A stretch of 64,000 nucleotides of DNA from NCBI GenBank assembly GCA_019309565.1, contig JAFDFZ010000007.1, positions 50,091-114,090 of the forward strand, given 5' to 3'. Source of the DNA: Deltaproteobacteria bacterium. GTDB taxonomy: Bacteria > Desulfobacterota > Desulfobacteria > Desulfobacterales > SURF-15. The position numbers and the translations under genes were made by a program. Within the stretch, counting starts at the first letter, position 1. Every line of letters starts with the position of its first letter. The notes under the pieces were generated by a model. That model was not told the origin of the DNA and did not search any database. It saw only the letters and a program-made list of their open reading frames with translations. This document shows positions 46,296 to 55,889 of the stretch, one piece after another.

Positions 46296-47438
46296 ATGCA
46301 AGTAGGCGTAGTAAAAGAAATTAAGACCAAAGAGCACAGAGTCGCCATGACACCGGGAGGGGTTGAGCAGATGATCGCCCGCGGTCATAAAGTCCAAATA
46401 GAAACGGGTGCAGGAGGCGGCTCTGGCTATTCTGATGAAGATTATACCAGAGCCGGCGCAACCATCGGCGATGGCCCTGAAGAAATCTATGCCAAAAACC
46501 AAATGATAATGAAGGTAAAGGAACCTCTTGCTCAGGAATATCCTTTAATTCGTAAAGATCAAATTGTGTTTACTTATTTTCATTTCGCCGCTTCCCTGGA
46601 ACTTACCAAAGCAATCATAGATTCGAAATGTATTGCCGTGGCATATGAAACCGTCGAAAAAAGAGACGGGTCGTTGCCTCTGCTGACCCCGATGAGTGAA
46701 ATTGCCGGGCGAATGGCCATCCAGGAAGGTGCCAAGTATCTGGAGAAAACTTATGGCGGCAAAGGTATTCTATTAAGCGGTGTTCCGGGTGTAAGTCCAG
46801 GCACGGTGCTAATTATCGGAGCCGGTGTCGTTGGTACCAATGCCGCCAAAATCGCCTGCGGGCTGGGTGCCAAAGTATATTTATTGGATACGAATTTGCA
46901 GCGGCTGCGTTACTTATCCGAAGTGATGCCCGGAAACTGTTTTTCATTAATGTCCAGTCCCGATACCATACGAAACCTTTTAAAAGAAGCGGATCTGGTG
47001 GTGGGAGCGGTTCTGATCCCGGGTGCCAAGGCTCCCAAACTCGTTACGCGAGATATGCTGAAGCTGATGAAAAAGGGATCTGTCATCGTGGATGTGGCCA
47101 TTGATCAGGGGGGCTGTATTGAAACCTCAAAGCCCACAACCCATGATGACTGTATTTACGAGGTGGACGGAATCATCCATTACTGTGTGGCGAACATGCC
47201 GGGTGCGGTTTCCTTTACGGCAACCAAGGCACTGACCAACGCCACGCTGCCCTATGCCCTGGAAATTGCGGACAATGGAATCGAATCTGCCGCCAGGCAA
47301 AATCCTGAAATCGCTAAAGGAATTAATATTTTTAAGGGGATGGTCACCTATAAGGGTGTGGCGGAGGCTTTCGATCTGAAATTTCAGCCGCTTGAGAGGA
47401 TTTTGGAAAAATCAAACCCAGCGAATTCGGGGGGCTGA
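46296..47438 (+). CDS. ald: Alanine dehydrogenase
   Basis: The 380-residue enzyme matches the family end to end: KEIKTKEHRVAMTPGGV with the catalytic Lys, YFHFAAS, and the nucleotide fold VLIIGAGVVGTNAAKIA with DVAIDQGGCIETS. It makes pyruvate and ammonia from alanine with NAD. The ribosome site AAAGGAGG lies just before the ATG. Its last 27 bases overlap the convergent purM gene. Confidence 0.96.
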   Translation: MQVGVVKEIKTKEHRVAMTPGGVEQMIARGHKVQIETGAGGGSGYSDEDYTRAGATIGDGPEEIYAKNQMIMKVKEPLAQEYPLIRKDQIVFTYFHFAASLELTKAIIDSKCIAVAYETVEKRDGSLPLLTPMSEIAGRMAIQEGAKYLEKTYGGKGILLSGVPGVSPGTVLIIGAGVVGTNAAKIACGLGAKVYLLDTNLQRLRYLSEVMPGNCFSLMSSPDTIRNLLKEADLVVGAVLIPGAKAPKLVTRDMLKLMKKGSVIVDVAIDQGGCIETSKPTTHDDCIYEVDGIIHYCVANMPGAVSFTATKALTNATLPYALEIADNGIESAARQNPEIAKGINIFKGMVTYKGVAEAFDLKFQPLERILEKSNPANSGG

Positions 47439-48455
47439 TTCCTTTTTTTCAGCTATTTCCCCGATAATAAAAGCTTTTTCTTTCATAGCGCTGAGCCGGT
47501 CCAGCACATCCTGCGCGATGTTTTCCGAGACCACTGCGATCAATCCGATTCCGTTATTGAAGGTGCGCATCATTTCATCGTCGGATATTTTTCCTGCATC
47601 CTGCAGAAAATGGAAAATGGGTGGAACATCCCAGCTTGCGCGTTCCAGCACCACCTGACATGCCCTGGGAATGACTCGCAACAGGTTATTGACGATGCCC
47701 CCCCCGGTAACATGAACCAGCCCGAGAATGGCGAGATCCCTGGTCAGATGGTGAATGGTCTCTGAATAGATCCTGGATGGAATGAGCAATTCTTCACCAA
47801 GGGATTTTCCAAGTTCAGCTACGTATCCGTCGATGTCGAGGTTTAAGATATCGAAACAAATCTTCCGAACCAGCGAATATCCATTGCTATGCAGCCCGCT
47901 GGAGGCGATTCCGATGATTTTATTGCTGACACCGATTTCCGATCCATCGATGATTTTATCGTTATCCACGATGCCCACTGCGAATCCGGCCAAATCGTAC
48001 TCGCCCTTGCCGTAAAAGCCCGGCATTTCGGCCGTCTCGCCGCCGATAAGCGCGCACCTGGCTTCCTTACAACCGTTACCGATACCGGTGATCACATCTG
48101 TTGCGATTTTGGTGTCCAGCTCACCCATGGAAAGGTAATCGAGAAAAAACAGTGGGGTGGCCCCCTGAACCACTATGTCGTTGACACACATGGCCACCAA
48201 ATCGACTCCAATGGTGTCATGCTTATCCATCATGAAAGCTATCTTCAGCTTGGTGCCGACGCCATCTGTGGCGCTGACAAGAACCGGCCTTTCGTAATCA
48301 TTCAAAGCGAGGGAAAACAGGCCGCCGAAACCACCGATATCACTCATAACCCCGAGCCGACGGGTGTCGTTGGCGATCTTTTTGATGGTACTGACGAATT
48401 TATCCGCTTTGTCGATATCGACGCCTGCATCTGCATAGGTCAAAGATTTGCTCAT
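47412..48455 (-). CDS. purM: Phosphoribosylformylglycinamidine cyclo-ligase
   Basis: This AIR synthetase of the purine pathway has 347 residues, with YADAGVDIDKAD, VSATDGVGTKLK, GCALIGGETAEMPGFY-type motifs and the HVTGGGIVNNLLR block. The ATG at 48455 follows AGGAG by seven bases; an upstream ATG at 48470 is less likely. It is convergent with ald. Confidence 0.96.
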   Translation of the reverse strand: MSKSLTYADAGVDIDKADKFVSTIKKIANDTRRLGVMSDIGGFGGLFSLALNDYERPVLVSATDGVGTKLKIAFMMDKHDTIGVDLVAMCVNDIVVQGATPLFFLDYLSMGELDTKIATDVITGIGNGCKEARCALIGGETAEMPGFYGKGEYDLAGFAVGIVDNDKIIDGSEIGVSNKIIGIASSGLHSNGYSLVRKICFDILNLDIDGYVAELGKSLGEELLIPSRIYSETIHHLTRDLAILGLVHVTGGGIVNNLLRVIPRACQVVLERASWDVPPIFHFLQDAGKISDDEMMRTFNNGIGLIAVVSENIAQDVLDRLSAMKEKAFIIGEIAEKKESAPRIRWV

Positions 48456-48571
48456 TCGACGCTCCTGCATTAAAGTTATTATGATTTCGGAAAATTAGTC
48501 TGTTTTCAAAGAAAAGTCAAAAAATTTTTTCTGGTTATGGAATTTCCCATAGGCAAACTATTGTTGGTGCC

Positions 48572-49537
48572 ATGAAATCCCGTACACAAAAAAATCTTCT
48601 TGTGATGCATCAGGGAGCGCTTGGTGATCTGGTTGTAACTTTTCCGGCCCTGCTTGAACTGAAAAGACGATATGGTCGAATCGATATCATCTGTCAAAAC
48701 AAACTGGGAAAGCTGGTGAGCTATCTCAATATCGCTGAAAAATCATTCCCGATCGAGTCATCGTGGTTCACCACCCTGTTTACGGACGAAATCGATAAAC
48801 GAATGCATCATCTGTTGCAGACGTACCATTTCATCGTTCTTTTTTCTTTCAGCGAACATCTTCATAAAACCATCACGAATTTCTGCGGCCAAACCGTTTA
48901 TCGGATCTCTCCCAGACCGAAGCCCGGCATAAGAATCCATGTAAGAGATCATGTTCGATCCAGTATGGTTGAGCACGGATTGTTGCCCCGATTCCACAGG
49001 CCGATAGAATCCACGCCTATCTTAAAGCCATCTGGGAATCCAACAGATGCGGCCCCCGATCCCTTAAAGGTGTTCATTCACCCGGGATCGGGCAGTTCAC
49101 TTAAGAACTGGCGGCTTGAGAATTTCGAAGAAGTTTACGAAATATTGGAGTCTGAGGGATTGAAACCCGAATTTGTCCTGGGAGCGGCAGAACAATCGCT
49201 TAAAAAGGATCTTCTTAGCTCCAAGCGAACCGTCCATATTGTATCGGATTTGGTGAATCTGGCCGACCTTCTCAAAAGTGGTGGTGGTTTTATTGGAAAT
49301 GATTCCGGGGTTGCCCATCTTGCCTCTTTTCTGGGGTTGTCGACTGTCGCTGTTTTTGGCCCCTCAGATCCGGTTCGATGGCGTCCTGTGGGCCGTGCTG
49401 TTGAAACCGTTCAGGCGGATCTTGAATGCAGTCCCTGTTTTGAAACAAACAGAGGCAATTGCAAAGAAGCGATCTGCTTAAATCGCGTTTCACCTCAAAA
49501 GGTGATAAAAACATTCAGGAAAATTTACCGCCATTGA
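48572..49537 (+). CDS. Family 9 glycosyltransferase (heptosyltransferase-like)
   Basis: The 321-residue protein has VMHQGALGDLVVTFPAL near its start, FIHPGSGSSLKNW at the start of the second Rossmann domain, and FIGNDSGVAHLAS with FGPSDPVRW at the sugar-nucleotide site. These are hallmarks of ADP-heptose:LPS heptosyltransferases. It probably acts in lipopolysaccharide core synthesis, though no other LPS gene is nearby. Confidence 0.88.
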   Translation: MKSRTQKNLLVMHQGALGDLVVTFPALLELKRRYGRIDIICQNKLGKLVSYLNIAEKSFPIESSWFTTLFTDEIDKRMHHLLQTYHFIVLFSFSEHLHKTITNFCGQTVYRISPRPKPGIRIHVRDHVRSSMVEHGLLPRFHRPIESTPILKPSGNPTDAAPDPLKVFIHPGSGSSLKNWRLENFEEVYEILESEGLKPEFVLGAAEQSLKKDLLSSKRTVHIVSDLVNLADLLKSGGGFIGNDSGVAHLASFLGLSTVAVFGPSDPVRWRPVGRAVETVQADLECSPCFETNRGNCKEAICLNRVSPQKVIKTFRKIYRH

Positions 49538-49576
49538 ATAGGTATAGCAGGGTTGCGCCTTTTGAAGCAGTTTTAT

Positions 49577-50131
49577 TTAAAACAGATCCACCTTCCCCTG
49601 CTCTTTCGTCTGTTTCTTGATTCGCTTGAGCAGATCTTTTTCCTTTTTTGCAATCATTTTATTATACATATTGTGGCTGGTACGCTTCAGAAATACATCC
49701 CCCGTATCGGTGTGGAAAAAAATCGTACGTGTATCATAGCCACCCAGATCCTGGTTGATAATTTTAATGGATTCCTTTTCTAGAAATTCGAGAACAAATG
49801 CTATATTTTTTTTCCCAACACTGTTTTCCTCCGATATCGCACCGAGAATATGGGCCCCGCCGAACACCTTTGCCACCAATTGATTGCGCTCACCGCCAAG
49901 CCCCATAATGGCATTGATCAATAATTCCATGGCATTGACACCGTATCGTGCCGATGTGTTAAACTGAACCATGTCGGCTCGACCCGGAAGAAGGATATGG
50001 TTGACTCCCCCGGTTCGTTTTGTCGGATCAAACAGACACACTGCCACACAGGAACCAAGAAGCGTATGCACCACCGCAGGTTCGCTGCTTGCATAATAAT
50101 CACCGATGTGAATGCTTACTCTTTTCTTCAT
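49577..50131 (-). CDS. cheD: Chemoreceptor glutamine deamidase CheD
   Basis: The 184-residue protein has the catalytic Cys in LLGSCVAVCLFD and the His in GGVNHILLPG, then the conserved KVFGGAHIL. It deamidates receptor glutamines and is usually controlled by CheC or CheY-P. It is the last gene of the chemotaxis operon and ends about 40 bases from the convergent glycosyltransferase gene. Confidence 0.95.
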   Translation of the reverse strand: MKKRVSIHIGDYYASSEPAVVHTLLGSCVAVCLFDPTKRTGGVNHILLPGRADMVQFNTSARYGVNAMELLINAIMGLGGERNQLVAKVFGGAHILGAISEENSVGKKNIAFVLEFLEKESIKIINQDLGGYDTRTIFFHTDTGDVFLKRTSHNMYNKMIAKKEKDLLKRIKKQTKEQGKVDLF

Positions 50132-50195
50132 CCCATTTTAACCGCTGTGTACAGGCCCCTTGTATGAAATCGAGTCAAGAGATTTCGATCCACAA

Positions 50196-51287
<1,092 letters not shown>

Positions 51288-51308
51288 TCATCTCTAAGCC
51301 TGCTTTGA

Positions 51309-52193
51309 TCATTTCGTTTTTCTGTAAACCGTTGGGGCAACCGGTGAAAGAGGCACGATCAGACCGTTCAATGTCTCAGAATGTCCCATAAACATGTAAC
51401 CACCCCTGATCAAGTGCTTCGCAAGGTTGTTTATCACCTTCTCACGGGTAGGCCTGTCGAAATAGATGATGACGTTTCTGCAAAAAACAACCTCAACAGG
51501 CTGGCTTATATCAAGCTTTTCATCGATAAGGTTCATTCTTAAAAACTTAACCCGGGATCTTAACCCGGAGACGATACGCACAAGCCCTTTACGATCCCCT
51601 TTGCCCCTCAGGAGATATTTTTTCCTTAACCTCATGGGAACAGGTTGTATCTTTTCATGTTCGTAGATGCCTGCAATCGCAGTTTTAAGCACCTTTGTGG
51701 AAATATCAGTTGCCAGAATCGAAAAATCAAACCCGGGGATTTTTTCAGCAAACTCACTTAACACCATGGCAAGCGTATAGGGCTCCTCTCCGCTTGAGCA
51801 GCCCGCACTCCAGAGCGTCACCTTCTTTTTCAACCCCCCGCCCGATCTGCCGATAAGCTCCGGCAATGCGGTTTGCGTAAGATAGTCGAAATGGGCTGAT
51901 TCCCGAAAAAACTCGGTCTTGTTGGTGGTGATAGCATCGATCATCTGAACAAGCTCACCGTTGCTCGCCCCGCGGCCGGTAACATAATCAAAGTACTGGC
52001 TGAAGGAGCTTATTCCAGCGGCCTTAAGCCTTTTCTGAAGCCGTGCGGTGAGCATGGTCTTTTTGGCCTCGACCAGATTAATGCCGCATTTATCATAGAT
52101 AAAGTTACGAAACCGCTTAAAGTCCCGATCCGACATGCTCTGCGGGGGTATCAACTCTGTATGAATGCTGTCACTTTGCAAGTATGTTCCCAT
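51309..52193 (-). CDS. cheR: Chemotaxis methyltransferase CheR
   Basis: The 294-residue protein has the N-terminal helical CheR domain (FRNFIYDKCGINL) and the SAM-binding domain with WSAGCSSGEEPYTLAM, TDIST and VFCRNVIIYF. It methylates receptor glutamates. The frame is open to 52328, but the added N-terminus is unlike the family, so the ATG at 52193 is chosen; ATG at 52136 is also possible. Confidence 0.94.
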   Translation of the reverse strand: MGTYLQSDSIHTELIPPQSMSDRDFKRFRNFIYDKCGINLVEAKKTMLTARLQKRLKAAGISSFSQYFDYVTGRGASNGELVQMIDAITTNKTEFFRESAHFDYLTQTALPELIGRSGGGLKKKVTLWSAGCSSGEEPYTLAMVLSEFAEKIPGFDFSILATDISTKVLKTAIAGIYEHEKIQPVPMRLRKKYLLRGKGDRKGLVRIVSGLRSRVKFLRMNLIDEKLDISQPVEVVFCRNVIIYFDRPTREKVINNLAKHLIRGGYMFMGHSETLNGLIVPLSPVAPTVYRKTK

Positions 52194-52385
52194 AGAAAAA
52201 TGCTGTATCGGTTCTGCCCGCAAGAAGGTTTGCGGGCAGAACCGATACACACATAAACCCGAGCTTAAAAAACTCCACTGTTTACGCTGCTCGATGCATG
52301 GCGCACAAGTTCGCTGAAATGCCACCATTACGGTCTATGGTAAGAATTTCACCGAGCGTTGTTCGAACAAAAGCAGCCATCCGCC

Positions 52386-52961
52386 CTAAGTGGCCGAAAG
52401 GGCCTGTGTGGGCGCCTTGGCTTCGGCATTCACCGCAGCAGGCGCAAGATTGTCTGCTGCAAAAGACGGCTGTTCGGTTTGTTCTGCGCTTCGCACAATC
52501 TCCAATTCATCGCTTGAAAGCACCCTGTCGATATCAAGGATGATCAGAAACTTCTCATCCTGTTTGCCCATGCCCTTTATGAAATCGTTGTTAAGCTTGG
52601 TGCTTAGCCGCGGTGGGGGTGAGATCTGGCTTGCATCAAGATCGATCACCTCTTTTACCGAGTCTGCAAGCGCACCCATCTGGGTTAGCTCATCCTCTAT
52701 GAACACCTCAACTATCACGATGCAGGTATCAACGGTTCGCTTAATGGCGCTCATGCCAAGTTTAAGCCTAAGATCGATCACCGGCACCACGTTGCCCCTC
52801 AGGTTGATAACCCCGCTTAAGAAAGCAGGCATCCCGGGCACCTTGGTAATCGTGGTATAATCAAGCACCTCCCTTACCTTTCCGATCTCAAGGGCAAAAT
52901 CCTCATCTCCAAGCGTAAACGTAAGATACTGGGTCGCCTGGCTCACTGCCTCTTCTGTCAT
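52386..52961 (-). CDS. cheW: Chemotaxis coupling protein CheW
   Basis: The 191-residue protein has the CheW beta-barrel: YLTFTLGDEDFALEIGKVRE, VINLRGNVVPVIDLR and KFLIILDIDRVL. The Ala/Pro-rich tail of about 35 residues is longer than usual. It links MCPs to CheA. The ATG at 52961 follows AGGGAGGG; the frame continues upstream into mcp but those residues do not belong. Confidence 0.95.
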   Translation of the reverse strand: MTEEAVSQATQYLTFTLGDEDFALEIGKVREVLDYTTITKVPGMPAFLSGVINLRGNVVPVIDLRLKLGMSAIKRTVDTCIVIVEVFIEDELTQMGALADSVKEVIDLDASQISPPPRLSTKLNNDFIKGMGKQDEKFLIILDIDRVLSSDELEIVRSAEQTEQPSFAADNLAPAAVNAEAKAPTQALSAT

Positions 52962-53004
52962 GATAAACCCTCCCTGTGTATTTGGGGATTTTGGTTTCTT
53001 ATGA

Positions 53005-55008
53005 TCAATAGCGTTCAAACTCACCCTCATCAGCATCGCTAAGATCAAGCACAACCCCTGCCGATCCACCCGCGGCGCTGCCCGCAGCGGCTCTTGCGAC
53101 AGGTGCCTTGGGCTTGCCGGTATTGCTTGCTGCACCAGCCATCGGCTTGTTGTTCACAGCCCGCGGTTGGGCAGAGAGATGAGCTTGACCCATGGCCTGT
53201 ACCCTATGGCCCCCTGTGCCGTTTACCTTGAAAAACCCTGCAGCCTCTTTTAGCTGCTCTGCCTGGCCGGCAAGCTGCTCGCTGGTAGAGGCCATCTGCT
53301 CGGTAGCCGAAGCGTTCTGCTGAATCACCTGATCAAGCTGCTCGATGGCCTTTGTCACCTGCTGTATCCCTGAGGCCTGCTCGGCACTGGAAGCGTTGAT
53401 CTCCTGCACAAGCTCAGCTGTCTTCTTGATACCGGGAACAATATCCTCTATAAGCTTGCCCGCCTTCTCTGCCACCTCAACACTGCTGCCGGACAGGCTG
53501 CCTATCTCCTTGGCAGCGGTCTGACTGCGCTCGGCCAGCTTTCTTACCTCGGCAGCAACCACCGCAAACCCCTTGCCGTGCTCTCCCGCACGTGCCGCCT
53601 CGATGGCTGCATTAAGCGCAAGCATGTTGGTCTGACGCGCGATCTCTTCTATGATACCTATCTTCTCTGCAATGCTCTTCATGGCATGAACCGTCTCGGC
53701 CACCGATTGTCCGCCTTCTTCGGCATCCTTGGCCGCCTTTACCGCAATGGAGGCCGTCTGCTTTGCATTGTCTGCGTTTTGAGATACCGCACTGTTCATC
53801 TGCTCCATTGAGCTTGATACCTCCTCCACACTGGAGGACTGTTCGGTTGCCCCCTGAGACATCTGCTGTGAGCTTGAACTTATCTGCTGGCTTCCGGTTG
53901 CAACCTGATCAGAAGCGGTCTGTATGTTCGCTGCAATCTCGGTAAGATTCTTTACCATCTGCTCAAAGGCGATCATGATCTGATCATGTTCGGATCGCTT
54001 GCTGACCGTTACCGTCAGATCCCCTGATGCGATTTTCTGACAAAGCTCCGTCATGTCGTTTGTGGAATCGATAAGAAGGTTGATGTTGTTCTTTATCTCG
54101 TTAAAATCCCCTTTATACTCATCTGTGATCTTCTCTGGAACATCCCCCTTGCTTATCCTGTCCACATACTCTGCTGTTACGTTAAGCGGACCGATCACCG
54201 CATCCAGCACCTCGTTTAAACCTGTGACCATGCCTGCAATCTCACCCTTAAACTGTGAAGCATCACCGCGGGCATCAAGCTTGCCTTCCACAGCAGCGGC
54301 CTTTAGATCCTCAAGCACCTTCTGAACCCCCTGAAGCTGATCGCCAAGCTCGTTGCACGCCTTCTTAAGAACGTTGTAATCACCCTTGTAGTCGTTTACC
54401 ACACGCGCCTTTAATTCTCCGGCTGCCATCCTGTCCAGCACAGCGCCGATGTCCCGCATCGGAACCACCATGCCTTCTGCGGTCTTGTTCAACCCCTCAA
54501 CCAAAACCCGCCAGGCCCCCTGAAACCCGGACACATCAACTCGGGTGTCAAGCTCACCTGCTGCTGCGGCCGCTGCCATGGTCTCGGCTCCTTTAATTAA
54601 ACCGTTAAGAGCATCGATCAGCGCGTTGATGTTGTTCTTTACCTCGTTAAAATCCCCTTTATACTCATCTGTGATCTTCTCTGGAACATCCCCCTTGCTT
54701 ATCCTGTCCACATACTCCGCGGTCACATTGATCGGCCCTACAAACGCATCGATCAGCTCGTTTATGCCCTCAAGCATCTTTCGATCATCGCCGCTTATCT
54801 CGCCCAGATCCGCCCGAACATCAAGCTGCCCCGTCTTTACGGCCTCAAGCACTCTTTTGACCTCTTCAAACACCACACTGCTTACCGCTGCCTGGCGCCT
54901 TTTGCCGGCATGATCGGTTGAAGATTCGGTTTTCCTTTTTCTTCCCGGCTTCGGCTTGAGATCATCTCCACCAGCTCCGGGAAAGTCTTCTTTAATTCTT
55001 GCTTCCAT
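53005..55008 (-). CDS. Soluble methyl-accepting chemotaxis protein with HAMP repeats
   Basis: The 667-residue receptor lacks any membrane helix, so it is cytoplasmic. The N-terminal half holds a series of HAMP-like units marked by (A/K)xGxLDxR motifs: [34 protein letters not shown] and GDLTVTV. The C-terminal signalling domain has [20 protein letters not shown] and runs to about residue 600, followed by a low-complexity tail ending EGEFERY. Two HAMP units carry an identical [20 protein letters not shown] block. Input is probably through protein partners or redox/energy state. Confidence 0.93.
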   Translation of the reverse strand: MEARIKEDFPGAGGDDLKPKPGRKRKTESSTDHAGKRRQAAVSSVVFEEVKRVLEAVKTGQLDVRADLGEISGDDRKMLEGINELIDAFVGPINVTAEYVDRISKGDVPEKITDEYKGDFNEVKNNINALIDALNGLIKGAETMAAAAAAGELDTRVDVSGFQGAWRVLVEGLNKTAEGMVVPMRDIGAVLDRMAAGELKARVVNDYKGDYNVLKKACNELGDQLQGVQKVLEDLKAAAVEGKLDARGDASQFKGEIAGMVTGLNEVLDAVIGPLNVTAEYVDRISKGDVPEKITDEYKGDFNEIKNNINLLIDSTNDMTELCQKIASGDLTVTVSKRSEHDQIMIAFEQMVKNLTEIAANIQTASDQVATGSQQISSSSQQMSQGATEQSSSVEEVSSSMEQMNSAVSQNADNAKQTASIAVKAAKDAEEGGQSVAETVHAMKSIAEKIGIIEEIARQTNMLALNAAIEAARAGEHGKGFAVVAAEVRKLAERSQTAAKEIGSLSGSSVEVAEKAGKLIEDIVPGIKKTAELVQEINASSAEQASGIQQVTKAIEQLDQVIQQNASATEQMASTSEQLAGQAEQLKEAAGFFKVNGTGGHRVQAMGQAHLSAQPRAVNNKPMAGAASNTGKPKAPVARAAAGSAAGGSAGVVLDLSDADEGEFERY
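54070..54720. repeat. Two about 95-bp near-identical direct repeats inside the MCP gene
   Basis: Segments at about 54074-54170 and 54628-54724 are almost identical (for example CTCGTTAAAATCCCCTTTAT in both), 554 bases apart and in frame. They code the repeated [18 protein letters not shown] blocks. Confidence 0.85.
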
Positions 55009-55171
55009 GATTCTAATTCTCCTTTCTGTTTTTTTGATACTTAATTTCTAATTCATATTGCCATAAAATCTTTTTTCTTCTCTTTCCCTGTCCTCCCCCC
55101 TTTCCCTTAAACTTCCATCTCGCATAAACCACAGTGCCCCGGCACATTGAACAGGCTGTTTTCCTATAAAT

Positions 55172-55771
55172 TCACACCTTCCTGAACACCTGGGCATTTG
55201 GCACCACCGGCTTAAACAGATGCGACAGCTCTTGTGGCATCTTCTGGGTCTGCTCGGTTACAAAAAACCCTGCCTCTCTGAGCGCCCCGTAAAACATCCT
55301 GATCACATCGATTCGTTGGGCCTCTGTAAAATGCAACAAAACATTCTTGCACAAGATCAGCCCCAGATCCGTTCGGATGGGATTAAGGCTTAAAAGATCG
55401 TGTCTGTGATACTGCACACATCCCCGGATCTCCTCTGATATCCGAAAATACCCGGCCATACCATCTTGCTTGAAGTACTTTTGAAATATCTGCTTCGGAA
55501 TCCGCTTAACCTGATCTTTCGAGTAAACCCCTTCACGGATTATATCCCCAAAACGACCGCTTTCATCGATGTCCGTGGCGTATATCCTTACGTTTCCAAA
55601 GGCAGCGGCCATGTTCTCCCTTAAAATAATGGCAAGCGAATAGGGCTCAGGGCCCATGGCGCATCCGGCATCCCAGATCCTGATATATCGATAGGATCGC
55701 AAAACCGGCACCACATGGATGCGGATCATCTCAAGGGCCTGAAGATCTCTAAAAAAATAGGTAAACGCCAT
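55172..55771 (-). CDS. Second CheR-type methyltransferase, lacking the N-terminal domain
   Basis: The 199-residue protein has only the SAM-binding domain: FTYFFRDLQALEMI at the start, then IWDAGCAMGPEPYSLA (Cys-Ala-Met in place of the usual CSSGEEPY) and LILCKNVLLHF. The N-terminal helical domain that binds receptors in classical CheR is missing and the upstream DNA is a repeat, so it may be naturally short or truncated. It lies between mcp and cheA. Confidence 0.85.
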   Translation of the reverse strand: MAFTYFFRDLQALEMIRIHVVPVLRSYRYIRIWDAGCAMGPEPYSLAIILRENMAAAFGNVRIYATDIDESGRFGDIIREGVYSKDQVKRIPKQIFQKYFKQDGMAGYFRISEEIRGCVQYHRHDLLSLNPIRTDLGLILCKNVLLHFTEAQRIDVIRMFYGALREAGFFVTEQTQKMPQELSHLFKPVVPNAQVFRKV

Positions 55772-55788
55772 CGCCTCTGTTAATTTAA

Positions 55789-55889
55789 CCCCGTTGTTTC
55801 AAAGCAACTTTAAAATGGTGCATTCTTCAGATACCGATAAATCACACGTTCGCGCCATTTTGCTATATGATTTGGGCAACTACGGGGTT
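55789..55889. repeat. Dispersed element R2, copy 2 (101 bp), overlapping the cheA 3' end
   Basis: Read on the minus strand this matches 14709-14807 over its length at clearly lower than full identity. It begins AACCCCGTAGT, which supplies part of the final Leu-Thr-Pro codons and the TAG stop of cheA. Confidence 0.7.
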
